Assembly: GCF_029011175.1 (NCBI RefSeq)
Contig: NZ_CP118946.1
Location: 1,240,001-1,304,000 of the forward strand
Direction of reading: 5' to 3'
DNA from: Winkia neuii
GTDB lineage: Bacteria > Actinomycetota > Actinomycetes > Actinomycetales > Actinomycetaceae
Length of the DNA stretch: 64,000 nt
Shown: piece after piece, positions 46,401-53,813 of the stretch
Layout: each line of letters begins with the position of its first letter
Position numbering within the stretch: position 1 is the stretch's first letter
The notes under the pieces: generated by a model
The model's database searches: none
What the model was told of the DNA's origin: nothing
Seen by the model: only the letters and a program-made list of their open reading frames with translations
Position numbers and translations under genes: made by a program

Positions 46401-46711
46401 CCGCCCGCCCCCTTCAGATAGTTGCGCGCAGCCGTGATTTCCTGCTGGCCCATGCCATCACCAATAAGCAGGATGACGTTCTTGGCTTTTGCGTTGCTTC
46501 GCTGCTGGCCGGCAGTGCCAAACTGGGCACAATCTCCGGGGCCAGGGGCTACAACATTCCCGTTGCCATCCATGGTGACACATGAGTTGGGACCGTTATA
46601 ACCGCGGGTCGTCGGTGAATCAGCTGCGGAGGTAGCAATGCCTGCTATGGGGGCTGCAAGCAGCGCCAGAGCGCCAATCCCTCCGATCACCTTCGAATTC
46701 TTTTTCAACAT
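43496..46711 (-). CDS. Tandem two-domain alkaline phosphatase, sortase-anchored
   Basis: A 1071-residue exported protein made of two complete PhoA-type alkaline phosphatase domains in tandem (about 45-520 and 530-985). A signal peptide (residues 1-30) starts it. Each domain has its own GDGMG metal site, phospho-Ser motif DSAAS (Ser135 and Ser614), QVE-ASID-DH-CGQIGE block and ADHSHT or ADHAHT metal His. The C-terminus has a Pro/Glu/Thr spacer, the sortase motif LARTG (1040-1044), a hydrophobic helix and RYKK, so it is probably wall-linked. It would release phosphate from phosphomonoesters outside the cell. Nearby genes give no further clue; no Pho box was recognised. Confidence 0.92.
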   Translation of the reverse strand: MLKKNSKVIGGIGALALLAAPIAGIATSAADSPTTRGYNGPNSCVTMDGNGNVVAPGPGDCAQFGTAGQQRSNAKAKNVILLIGDGMGQQEITAARNYLKGAGGRFEGLDELTSDGLYTHHSINKDGSFNYVTDSAASGTAWSTGTKTYNGAIGVDLKGKPQENLLEVAKNAGMRTGNVSTAEIQDATPAVMGAHATDRSYYSPTGPKPAKGEDLRENGGIGSISEQLIDTRADVTMGGGRKYFDSVVAKDSGNTNPFLKGEAKYDTKWKAGKSVLENAKDNGFQVAETAEDLEKISEANQQNPVLGLFSPGNMETTFAPSEAVKGGATAEPQTCKKQEIGSEPELKAMTEKAIDLLDKPDSDKGFFLQVESASIDKRDHAADACGQIGETGRLDEATKVALDFAKADGNTLVVVTADHSHTSQVVPDGEDSVAFATRLRTEEGSTMTVAYGTQPTTDSSMQHTGAQLRIGAYGPGEENVIGQTDQTDTFFTIKNALGLGEQGAANDLVKKPAEAQNVQDTCYKIDKDGKVVAPKPGECAQYGESGPGRSTDKAKNVIVFIGDGMGDSEITSARNYLYGANGRLPGLDNLKYTGSYTHFSLNPQTGKPNYVTDSAASSTAWNTGTKTYNGAIGVDMLGKPVPNLLENAKARGMKTGNVSTAEIEDATPAGAATHALNRKCYGPEMDKNKQACQGEKFKKQFRENGGLGSIAEQLVDVRADVTLGGGAKAFAQKVQVSGKFGGSTQWTKGKSVLDNAKANGYTVVTDAAGLESVKKADQDAPVLGLFSEGNMPRQFLRTTPTADGAEGEAKACQVNPERSDSVPTLAAMTTKAMDLLQNKNGFFMQVEGASIDKSDHDADACGQIGELDDLDQAIQAAQKWVSQSGEPTLIVATADHAHTSQITSDQDRTAGLTTRLLTADGAPMVINYANAPTNGEDALGGQNHTGSQLRIAASGPGAQNVIGRTDQTDLFFTVLNALPENKDAKPSEPSQPTEPTEPTEPSAEPGSDKDHSTESKPAEGDKGKTTAASGKAGNSSTSSLARTGVPAISLLLIAGGAVAAGVGAMRYKKNM
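43712..43738. repeat. Three tandem 9-base repeats coding for Thr-Glu-Pro
   Basis: CTCAGTAGG occurs three times in a row at 43712-43738 inside the phosphatase gene. On the coding strand it encodes the PTEP spacer before the sortase motif. Such identical units can change copy number by slippage and so alter spacer length. Confidence 0.85.
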
Positions 46712-46843
46712 ATCCTCTTCCTGTCATAGGACGCTATAGCACTTGGGCATAAAGTGCCTGCCAGCATCGAAGCAGAAAGATGCTAAGAAAAAAGAAAGCC
46801 AAGTTTACCGGCAAGTAAACAGAGCTGGTCAACAGCTAAGACA

Positions 46844-47221
46844 TCACTTCCAGAAGCGATCCAGGCCGCGCTTGTCCTCGATCTGCGCCCGGATGATCTC
46901 TTCGAGCAGATCGTAATCAGTTTCCTGATCGTACCTAATTCGAAAGAGCTTCTTGCCGTGCGTATAACCGACTTTCTCGATCTTGGGTAAGAACTGCTCA
47001 AAGATATTCTTCTCGACAGCCACGGACATATGCTTAGTAGCCGCGTACAGGCCGAGAATAAAAGTACCCTCAAGCAAAAACATCGGCTTGTTCCACTTGA
47101 TTACGGGCTCTAACTCCGGGAACTTTGTAGCAACCCACTCAAGCAAGCCAGCGTAGGAATCGCGTGCTTCGCCCTCTGACACACTAGCGATGAAATCCTT
47201 GAAAATGCTTATATCCACCAT
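46844..47221 (-). CDS. DUF1801/YdhG-like protein (iron chaperone-like)
   Basis: A 125-residue protein of the DUF1801 fold, related to YdhG and frataxin-like iron chaperones. Characteristic stretches are the VIKWNKPMFLLEGTFILGLYA strand region and KKLFRIRYDQ. It has no signal peptide or membrane segment. Function is not established for most members. ATG 47221 has no ribosome site, but TAGCAT lies six bases upstream, consistent with a leaderless transcript. Confidence 0.82.
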   Translation of the reverse strand: MVDISIFKDFIASVSEGEARDSYAGLLEWVATKFPELEPVIKWNKPMFLLEGTFILGLYAATKHMSVAVEKNIFEQFLPKIEKVGYTHGKKLFRIRYDQETDYDLLEEIIRAQIEDKRGLDRFWK

Positions 47222-47248
47222 ACCTAGATGCTACGTCCGCGGCTCCAA

Positions 47249-47755
47249 TCAGGCGCGCTGAGAGTCGACAATCTTCTCCATGAAGGTCAGGTCCAGCCAT
47301 CTACCAAATTTGTTCCCCACCTGAGGAAATTCGCCAACCTTTGTAAAACCGAGTTTTTGGTGGAGCCTGATCGAAGCATCGTTGGTAGCTTCAATCCCCG
47401 CCACTATTGTGTGATAGGGCTGAGCCCGCTCAACCAAAGACGAGAGCAGCAGCGTACCTATGCCCTTGCCAGCACACTCAGGTGCCACATAAATCGAATT
47501 TTCTACACAGGCAAAATATCCTGGCCACGGCCGGAACGCAGACAGCGAGGCGAATCCAACTACCTCATTGCCGTCCAGCGCCACGATTACCGGGTATCCT
47601 TCGTCTTGATGCCCTGCCAGCCAAGCACGCCTATTAGCAACATCTACAGGCTCTTCAGTCCACACTGAAGTCGTGTGCTCTATAGCGTGATTGTAAATGC
47701 GGGTAATCGCCTCAAGATGGTCTTCACTCGCCTCTGTCACACGAAGCTGACCCAC
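47249..47755 (-). CDS. GNAT acetyltransferase, phosphinothricin acetyltransferase-like
   Basis: A 168-residue acetyl-CoA-dependent N-acetyltransferase. IYNHAIEHTTSVWTEEP near the start and ENSIYVAPECAGKGIGTLL (acetyl-CoA loop with GKGIGT) resemble the PAT/Bar branch, which acetylates amino acid analogues such as methionine sulfoximine. GTG 47755 is chosen; it shares a base with the UDP-glucose pyrophosphorylase stop (TAGTG). The frame is open upstream into that gene, without similarity. The substrate is not known. Confidence 0.85.
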   Translation of the reverse strand: MGQLRVTEASEDHLEAITRIYNHAIEHTTSVWTEEPVDVANRRAWLAGHQDEGYPVIVALDGNEVVGFASLSAFRPWPGYFACVENSIYVAPECAGKGIGTLLLSSLVERAQPYHTIVAGIEATNDASIRLHQKLGFTKVGEFPQVGNKFGRWLDLTFMEKIVDSQRA

Positions 47756-49119
47756 TACTGCAGCACCTCGCCTGGCGAGCCAGCCCCATCTATCTTGCGC
47801 TCCCCCTCGATCGTCACACCTTCGTCGAAGGTCCAATCCCCCTCTACAACAAAGGAAGATGCCTTCTTCAGTGACGGAACCCCCTTCGGGAAACGCTCCT
47901 CGAATTGTGCAATCGTCTTGTAGTAATCGGGATCCAGCTGCACGAAGGGTGCCTCCTCGACCTGAGAGACTAGACGCGCATCGGCAGTTAGCTCGTACAC
48001 ATCGGAGCGCACGAGGGCCAAATCAGAGGTGGTCTTAACGGGTAAGAAGCGCTCACGGCCAACCAGAATCGCGGTCGCTCCGGGGAAAGACTGGACTGCA
48101 GCCCCCATAGCCGCTTCAATCTGGTACACCTCGGTGCTGTTCTTGTCAGTGGGATCTACAGTCTTCTTGTTGCGGATCAGTGGCAGCCCAAGGACGGCTT
48201 TCCTCTGTACCAGTGTGTCACGCAACACCTGCAGGTCGAACCACAAGTTATTGGTGTGGAAGTACGGGTGGCGATGCTCATCAGTAAAGAAATGCATCTG
48301 CTCTTTTGGAGTCTGAGCGGTGTCCCGCAATATCAGCTGCCCATCGCTCTTCCGCCTGGCTAGGTGGCCCCCTTTACGATCGGCAGGGGTACGTTCGCAA
48401 ACTTCTGCCGCATATGGCGCACCTGAGGCGGCGAACCAGCCCGCAATATGCGGATTCGGGTAGCCGCCCAAATTATCCGAATTAGAAGTACACGCGTAGC
48501 GGTATCCGGCCTCTAGGAACTTATCAAGTAAGCCAGTCCCCAGTAGGGCTGTGTATATGTCACCGTGGCCGGGAGGGCACCACTCAAGTGACGGATCTGC
48601 TGGCCACTGAACAGGCTCAAGGTTGTCGGTTCGCAGTTTTGGTTCCTGGTTTTGCAGAAAATCCAGCGGGAGTCCGTCAACTTTGATGTCGGGGTAGTTC
48701 TCAAGTGCCCGCAACGTCGATTCCTGGGTGCGGAAAGAATCCATGAGTAAAAGAGGGAGGGTTGCATCCCAGTTCTGCCGCACTGCTCTAACTTGCTGGC
48801 AGATCAGATCCAGGAAGGACTTGCCATCGCGCACGGGTATAAGGGACTTCGCGTCGTCCAATCCCATAGACGTGCCTAGTCCGCCGTTGAGCTTTATGTA
48901 GACGGTCTTCTGAATAGCCTCTTTTGCCTGCTCGTCACTAACCGGAGTGGAGTCAAGACTCTGCACCTCAGTGAGGGGATCAATCGTCTCCTCTGGAATT
49001 AGCCCGGTAGCTCCCGCTTCCAGCTCCCTGTAGTAATGGGTGAACACGTTGATCGCATTCTGGTCGACGCCTTTGGCGGCCATTTTTTGCTGCGCTGCTT
49101 GCAGTCCTTTTTCACTCAT
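47755..49119 (-). CDS. UTP-glucose-1-phosphate uridylyltransferase (eukaryote-like type)
   Basis: A 454-residue enzyme of the eukaryote-like UDPGP family that makes UDP-glucose for cell-envelope glycans. The nucleotide-binding signature KLNGGLGTSMG near residue 75 and WCPPGHGDIYTALL and NSDNLGG are diagnostic. This type, not the GalU type, occurs in bifidobacteria and other actinobacteria. The ATG has no ribosome site, but TATGAT lies six bases upstream, suggesting a leaderless mRNA. It is followed by the GNAT gene with a one-base overlap. Confidence 0.9.
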   Translation of the reverse strand: MSEKGLQAAQQKMAAKGVDQNAINVFTHYYRELEAGATGLIPEETIDPLTEVQSLDSTPVSDEQAKEAIQKTVYIKLNGGLGTSMGLDDAKSLIPVRDGKSFLDLICQQVRAVRQNWDATLPLLLMDSFRTQESTLRALENYPDIKVDGLPLDFLQNQEPKLRTDNLEPVQWPADPSLEWCPPGHGDIYTALLGTGLLDKFLEAGYRYACTSNSDNLGGYPNPHIAGWFAASGAPYAAEVCERTPADRKGGHLARRKSDGQLILRDTAQTPKEQMHFFTDEHRHPYFHTNNLWFDLQVLRDTLVQRKAVLGLPLIRNKKTVDPTDKNSTEVYQIEAAMGAAVQSFPGATAILVGRERFLPVKTTSDLALVRSDVYELTADARLVSQVEEAPFVQLDPDYYKTIAQFEERFPKGVPSLKKASSFVVEGDWTFDEGVTIEGERKIDGAGSPGEVLQ

Positions 49120-49143
49120 AGGAACATCATAACTACATTGCAG

Positions 49144-50088
49144 CTAGTGCCTGTAGCTTTCCCAGCCCCCGGAAGCAGATAGCAATTTCCCGTCCAGACA
49201 TACGCCTTCACCTGCCATTACCTTGCCTATTGCGCGCAAGCCTGTCGGCAGTTCTATGTGGCTAGGAATAGTGGCAAGTAGCGCGTGGTCTTCGCCCCCA
49301 CAAAGCACATTGTCTAACGGATCGGCGCAGCTACCTTCCAACGCCGAAATAAACGGCTTTAAAAGTGAATAATCAAGATCCATGCGCACTTGAGAAGCCT
49401 TTGCGATGCGGCGAGCATCCTTTAGAAGGCCGTCAGAGACGTCCATCATCGCGCTCGCGCCGGCCTTGGCAAGCGTCGGCCCCATCTGCAAAGGCGGATT
49501 CGGGGCGCGGAATATCTGAACCGCTTGCTGCTCGCGCTGAGAGCGTGCCTTTCTTCCCTCGCTGAGTAGTTCCAGCCCCGTTGCCGAGTAGCCTAGGGTG
49601 CCAGCCAAGACGATGCGGTCCCCTACCTTCGCACCGCTACGCAGCACTGGCTGTAGACCTGCCATATCGCCGAGGGCGGTCACAGAGATGGCTAGAGTGC
49701 GCGACTGAGTTAAATCTCCGCCGACTACGCCGCAGCCAAGCGGACGAGCACGGTCGGCTAGTCCTTTAGCGAAATCCACTAGCCAACTGACTTCAAGGGA
49801 TGGCGGGAGTGCGAGCGAGCATACCAGTGAGGTCGGGTGGGCTCCCATTGCAGCGACGTCAGCTAGATTCTGAGCAGCCGCTCGTTGGCCTATCTCGAAA
49901 GCAGAAGACCATTCTCTTTTGAAATGGCTCCCTTCAACCAGCATGTCGGTAGTAATGACATAGCGGGAATCCGGCGCTTTTACAACAGCACAGTCATCGC
50001 CTGGGCCGATGACTGTCTGGCAGCCAGTGGGCAGAAAAGGGACGAAGGCACCAATGAGTGTGCCTTCGTCCACTTCCGAGATTTTCAC
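49144..50088 (-). CDS. thiL: Thiamine-monophosphate kinase
   Basis: A 314-residue enzyme that makes thiamine diphosphate from the monophosphate. Family motifs are the GPGDDCAVV metal site, TTDMLVEGSHF, AAQNLADVAAMGA, VGGDLT and MMDVSDGLLKD. GTG 50088 (MKISEVDEG) is chosen since it overlaps the upstream stop as GTGA; the frame extends ten codons further without similarity. Association with the rplT/methyltransferase unit is by position only. Confidence 0.93.
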   Translation of the reverse strand: MKISEVDEGTLIGAFVPFLPTGCQTVIGPGDDCAVVKAPDSRYVITTDMLVEGSHFKREWSSAFEIGQRAAAQNLADVAAMGAHPTSLVCSLALPPSLEVSWLVDFAKGLADRARPLGCGVVGGDLTQSRTLAISVTALGDMAGLQPVLRSGAKVGDRIVLAGTLGYSATGLELLSEGRKARSQREQQAVQIFRAPNPPLQMGPTLAKAGASAMMDVSDGLLKDARRIAKASQVRMDLDYSLLKPFISALEGSCADPLDNVLCGGEDHALLATIPSHIELPTGLRAIGKVMAGEGVCLDGKLLSASGGWESYRH

Positions 50089-50930
50089 TGCCGCCCCTGC
50101 TGAGAGGCGTACAGGCACAGCGCAGCTGCCGCTGCGATGTTTAGGGATTCAGCTTGCCCTGACATGGGTATCGACACCGTAGCAGTGCATGCCTCCAGCT
50201 GATCCTCGGCAAGGCCATGCGCTTCGTTTCCAAGTACCCAAGCGTGTGGCGATCCTAGCCCAACAGGACCCTTATTTGCGCTGAGGACGGGAAGGGGAAC
50301 TTCACCTTTGCCGTCAGCGCCGAGGAAGGCGATACCCTTTCGGGCCAACACGTCATAGACCTCGTCAAAGGTAAGGTCGGCAACCACGGGCAAATGGAAG
50401 ACCGATCCTGCCGAAGCACGAATAACCTTAGGACCGGCAGGGTCAGCACTGCCCTTGCACATAACCACGCCAGCAGCACCAAAAGCATCGGCAAGCCTAA
50501 TAAGAGTGCCAGCGTTGCCCGGATCTTGCGTTTGCGGACAGATGACCACTGGGCGTGCCGACGCTACCGCTTGCTCGGCGATCTTCTCCAGGTCCCCACC
50601 AATGGCGTCCCGGGAGGCAACGGCAATAAAGCCTTGCCCGTCCGAAGACATGGCGTTGACCACGGAATCGTCGCAGTCATGCATCCATTCGGTAGTCTGC
50701 AGGGCCAGCTGTACAACATCGGGCCTACGCCCTGTAGCTAGCTCGCCCACGTAGATGTCTTTTACCGCATCGGGAGCAAACCTGCACAGCTCAGCTACAG
50801 CCTGAGGGCCTTCTACTCTTATCTGCAACGACTTAACGCGGAAAGCGCGCCCCGAAAGGCGCTTTACCGTACGTACCCGATTTGTATTCGGGTCGGTAAG
50901 TCGTTCGGGACGCGCGTTCACCTGCTCCAT
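50085..50930 (-). CDS. TrmH/SpoU-family RNA 2'-O-methyltransferase
   Basis: A 281-residue rRNA or tRNA ribose methyltransferase. Its C-terminal SPOUT domain has the knot motifs: NAGTLIRLADAFGAAGVV, VLGNEAHGL and IPMSGQAESLNIAAAAAL. The N-terminal domain (about 25-115) is the usual substrate-binding part. A gene of this family directly downstream of rplT is the actinobacterial order (tsnR-like position in mycobacteria). It starts right after the rplT stop. The methylated nucleotide is not known. Confidence 0.92.
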   Translation of the reverse strand: MEQVNARPERLTDPNTNRVRTVKRLSGRAFRVKSLQIRVEGPQAVAELCRFAPDAVKDIYVGELATGRRPDVVQLALQTTEWMHDCDDSVVNAMSSDGQGFIAVASRDAIGGDLEKIAEQAVASARPVVICPQTQDPGNAGTLIRLADAFGAAGVVMCKGSADPAGPKVIRASAGSVFHLPVVADLTFDEVYDVLARKGIAFLGADGKGEVPLPVLSANKGPVGLGSPHAWVLGNEAHGLAEDQLEACTATVSIPMSGQAESLNIAAAAALCLYASQQGRQ

Positions 50931-51314
50931 TTACTTAGCAGCCGGAGCGTTTACGTCTTCGGGCAGAGCCTTCTTTGCGGTGTCAACCAAGGAAGCGAAG
51001 GCAGCCGGTTCGCTGACGGCCAGTTCGGCCAGCATGCGCCGGTCAACCTCAACCTCGGCCAGGCGCAAGCCCTGCATGAAACGGTTGTAAGTCATGCCCT
51101 CGGCGCGGCATGCAGCGTTGATACGCTGGATCCACAGCCTGCGGAAGTTACCCTTACGCTTCTTACGGTCCTTGTAGTTGTAGACCATTGAGTGGGTAAC
51201 TTGTTCCTTCGCCTTACGGTAGAGGCGGGAACGCTGTCCCCTGTAGCCAGATGCCCGATCCAGGGTGGTGCGACGCTTCTTACGAGCGTTGACAGACCTC
51301 TTGACACGTGCCAT
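50931..51314 (-). CDS. rplT: 50S ribosomal protein L20 (bL20)
   Basis: A 127-residue ribosomal protein with the basic N-terminus [17 protein letters not shown] and [20 protein letters not shown]. It is an assembly factor for 23S rRNA. In many bacteria L20 represses the infC-rpmI-rplT operon; whether this occurs here is not shown. Order infC-rpmI-rplT is standard. Confidence 0.98.
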   Translation of the reverse strand: MARVKRSVNARKKRRTTLDRASGYRGQRSRLYRKAKEQVTHSMVYNYKDRKKRKGNFRRLWIQRINAACRAEGMTYNRFMQGLRLAEVEVDRRMLAELAVSEPAAFASLVDTAKKALPEDVNAPAAK

Positions 51315-51343
51315 TAGTATGTTCTCCTTTTATTCTTAAAGCT

Positions 51344-51538
51344 TTAGATGCCCAGCTGACGCCTTGCGTGGCGAGTCATTGCGGGGTTCATGACGGTGTC
51401 CTTGGACAGGCGACGCTTACGCTTGGAGGACTTGACCTCTAGCAAGTGGCGCTTGTTGGGGTGCTCGTGCATGAGCTTGCCGGATCCGGTCACGCGGAAC
51501 CGCTTCTTTGCACCAGAGTGCGTCTTCATTTTCGGCAT
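51344..51538 (-). CDS. rpmI: 50S ribosomal protein L35 (bL35)
   Basis: A 64-residue ribosomal protein. [20 protein letters not shown] and the C-terminal [10 protein letters not shown] are diagnostic. It lies between infC and rplT. Confidence 0.98.
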   Translation of the reverse strand: MPKMKTHSGAKKRFRVTGSGKLMHEHPNKRHLLEVKSSKRKRRLSKDTVMNPAMTRHARRQLGI

Positions 51539-51600
51539 TTCGTGTCCTTGTCTATTGCGGCAAAGCCGCGTTGTATCTAGGAAATTTTTGCTTTAGGAGG

Positions 51601-52239
51601 CTAGTCTTGCTGTTCTTTTGCAGCTGCCGCAGCGCGGGCTGCTTTACGAGCGTCTTTTTCAGCCTGACGGTTACGCTTCACAGGACGACCATCCTGGTGA
51701 GACCTACGCTGCTGCGATTTGGCCATCTTCTTGCGCTTTACCGGACCGAGCACCATAGTCATGTTGCGCCCATCCTGACGAGGCATGGATTCAACGGTGC
51801 CCAATTCCGACACGTCATCTGCAAGACGTTCCAACAGTTTCACACCAAGTTCGGGACGAGACTGCTCACGTCCACGGAACATGATCATGACCTTTACCTT
51901 GTCGCCACCATTCAGGAAGCGTTCGACATGCCCCCTCTTGGTTTCATAGTCGTGTTCGTCAATCTTCAGGCGGAAACGAATCTCTTTCAGCTGCGTATTG
52001 GCCTGGTTACGACGTGCCTCACGAGCCTTCTGTGCGGCCTCGTACTTGTACTTGCCGTAATCCATGAGCTTCGCAACCGGCGGCTTAGCGTTGGGAGCGA
52101 CCTCGACTAGGTCAAGACCAGCCTCCTGGGCTAGATGCAGCGCCTGATCGACGCGAACGACGCCGACTTGCTCGCCCGAAGGGCCAACTAGGCGGACCTC
52201 AGGGACGCGAATGCGATCATTAATTCGTAGCTCGCTGAT
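51601..52239 (-). CDS. infC: Translation initiation factor IF-3, AUC start
   Basis: A 212-residue IF-3, which checks the start codon and keeps 30S subunits free. The N-terminal domain reads [16 protein letters not shown] and the linker/C-terminal domain [29 protein letters not shown]. The C-terminal tail is a basic Lys/Arg/Ala-rich extension typical of actinobacteria. No ATG, GTG or TTG exists before residue 59 in this frame; the N-terminal domain is read only from ATC codons. AAGGAG at 52250-52245 is five bases from the ATC at 52239, which I take as the start. A rare start is the known basis of IF-3 self-repression in E. coli (AUU). Confidence 0.93.
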   Translation of the reverse strand: MSELRINDRIRVPEVRLVGPSGEQVGVVRVDQALHLAQEAGLDLVEVAPNAKPPVAKLMDYGKYKYEAAQKAREARRNQANTQLKEIRFRLKIDEHDYETKRGHVERFLNGGDKVKVMIMFRGREQSRPELGVKLLERLADDVSELGTVESMPRQDGRNMTMVLGPVKRKKMAKSQQRRSHQDGRPVKRNRQAEKDARKAARAAAAAKEQQD

Positions 52240-52271
52240 GATTACTCCTTGACTATTTGAGTGGTGGCACG

Positions 52272-52304
52272 AAAAAACCTCCGCACCAAACGCATGCGGA
52301 GGTT
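52272..52304 (-). terminator. Attenuator hairpin in the infC leader
   Basis: On the minus strand a 10-base-pair stem AACCTCCGCA/TGCGGAGGTT (arms 52304-52295 and 52285-52276), nine-base loop, is followed by a T run to 52272. It lies upstream of infC in the same direction, so it can stop transcription before the operon. A TAGTAT -10-like element at 52402-52397 would give a leader of about 150 bases. A nine-codon frame with start 52338 and stop 52312 ends eight bases before the stem. Confidence 0.8.
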
Positions 52305-52446
52305 ACCCATATCAGCCTTTTTGGCTACCCGGACCCATGTTGGTTCCAAGGTGGGATCGCTCCACTTACGCACCGGTCTAACCGGTTGTTGACTTAATAC
52401 TAGCAAAAGACTGCCGGTACGAAAAGGTAGTAGCGGGTGGTACCGC

Positions 52447-53094
52447 TCACCTCAGTACGGGGATCAGGTGCAGTGGAGCACATCTTGCAACAACCATCTG
52501 ATCTTGCCCGAGGGCGGCGCATGCCCTGGTCGCATCTTCTTTAGACTCGGCCTCAAAACGAAGCAGAGTCGCTCCCGTAGCAGTCGCGGAAAAGCGTAGG
52601 AAATGGCACCCGAAGTGGGCGCATACCTGCCGCACATGGTTATGCAATTGCTCATCTTCAGTAGGTGGAAGCCAGGTATCCCCCGCAGCCAGAGCCATGA
52701 GGGCTGGTTCCGGCAGTACTATTCCTGCGGGTGGATCTACCACCAGTAGTGCGTTTGCACTGATTGCAAGTAGCGCGATCCTTTTACCGGGCAACGGGAT
52801 GGGACGATGGTTAGGAAAACACCCCTCTAGCTCGGTGAGACTCGTAAAAGCTGCCAAGCCGACACCGTCGTCAGGAAGCACGAAGGTAGCGAACTTGGGC
52901 GTCTGACATTCACCGTCGCCTACCTTCGGGTTGATGGCAAGAAGAAGACGTTCGCCCTCACACAGAGCCCGTTGGAACGCCCGTGCTCCCTGGCGCATGG
53001 CTTGCACTAGCGCGGCAGGCGCACTGCCGTCATCGCTGCGGTCCACCTGGTAGCTGAGTCGCTTTGACACCTTCTGCCTCTGGGAGGAATCCAC
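52447..53094 (-). CDS. SseB-like protein
   Basis: A 215-residue protein with an SseB-like N-terminal domain: FVLPDDGVGLAAFTSLTELEGC and ALLAISANALLVVDPPAGIVLP match the pattern of that domain. No catalytic motif, signal peptide or membrane segment is evident. An SseB-like gene near infC and hisA is common in actinobacteria, but its role is unknown. GTG 53094 shares a base with the priA stop (TAGTG). Confidence 0.75.
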   Translation of the reverse strand: MDSSQRQKVSKRLSYQVDRSDDGSAPAALVQAMRQGARAFQRALCEGERLLLAINPKVGDGECQTPKFATFVLPDDGVGLAAFTSLTELEGCFPNHRPIPLPGKRIALLAISANALLVVDPPAGIVLPEPALMALAAGDTWLPPTEDEQLHNHVRQVCAHFGCHFLRFSATATGATLLRFEAESKEDATRACAALGQDQMVVARCAPLHLIPVLR

Positions 53095-53813
53095 TAGGCA
53101 ACCTCCCGCGCGGCAGCGAGCGCCTGTTCCAGCGTAAATGCACCCTGATAAAGTGCCTTGCCTACAATCAATCCCTCGACGCTGCCCAGTGCAGCAATGG
53201 CCTTTATATCCTCTATCGAGGAGATGCCGCCGGAAGAGACAATGGCCGCGTCAGTGCGGGCAGCTACCTCTTCCAGCAACGGAAGATTCGGGCCGGACAT
53301 CATGCCGTCGCGGGAGACATCGGTCACCACGTAGCGGGCGCAGCCGGCTTCGTTCAAGAAATCAATAACCTCAAATACATCCCCGCCCTGGCGCTTCGTG
53401 CCCCTGGCAGCAAGAGTGTGCCCGTGCACATCCAGGCCCACCGCTACCCGCGGACCGTAAGAGCGGATTATCTGCTTGGTCCATTCCAAGTCTTCTAGCA
53501 CCACGGTCGACAGGTTTACGCGAGTTGCCCCCACGGACAGAGCCCGTCGAATTGAGGATTCGTCGGCAATGCCGCCAGACATCTGGATTTTTACATCCAA
53601 TTCGCCAGCTATCTGCGCCAGCAGCGGCGCATTGGAGCCGCGACCAAACGCAGCATCCAAATCAACTAAATGGATCCACCCAGTACCGGCAGCAATGAAC
53701 TGTTCTGCCACCTCTTTTGGTGAACCGTACTGATTCTCCTTGTCAACGCTCCCCCGCGACAGGCGCACCGCCTGCCCCGCCTCAACATCAACTGCGGGAA
53801 GAATATCTAGCAT
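53094..53813 (-). CDS. priA: PriA/HisA-type isomerase with altered substrate loop
   Basis: A 239-residue beta/alpha barrel. PriA enzymes isomerise ProFAR (histidine) and often PRA (tryptophan). The catalytic Asp residues are kept in LDILPAVDV and VVTDVSRDG, and the phosphate sites (SGGI, SSGGIS) look normal. In the loop that recognises ProFAR, the family's ARGW reads ARGT, so the stacking Trp (Trp145 in mycobacterial PriA, from memory) is a Thr. ATG 53813 is chosen for its TAATG overlap with hisH and an AGGGAGA ribosome site. The flanking HisH is catalytically dead, suggesting that this enzyme no longer serves histidine synthesis. Confidence 0.88.
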   Translation of the reverse strand: MLDILPAVDVEAGQAVRLSRGSVDKENQYGSPKEVAEQFIAAGTGWIHLVDLDAAFGRGSNAPLLAQIAGELDVKIQMSGGIADESSIRRALSVGATRVNLSTVVLEDLEWTKQIIRSYGPRVAVGLDVHGHTLAARGTKRQGGDVFEVIDFLNEAGCARYVVTDVSRDGMMSGPNLPLLEEVAARTDAAIVSSGGISSIEDIKAIAALGSVEGLIVGKALYQGAFTLEQALAAAREVA

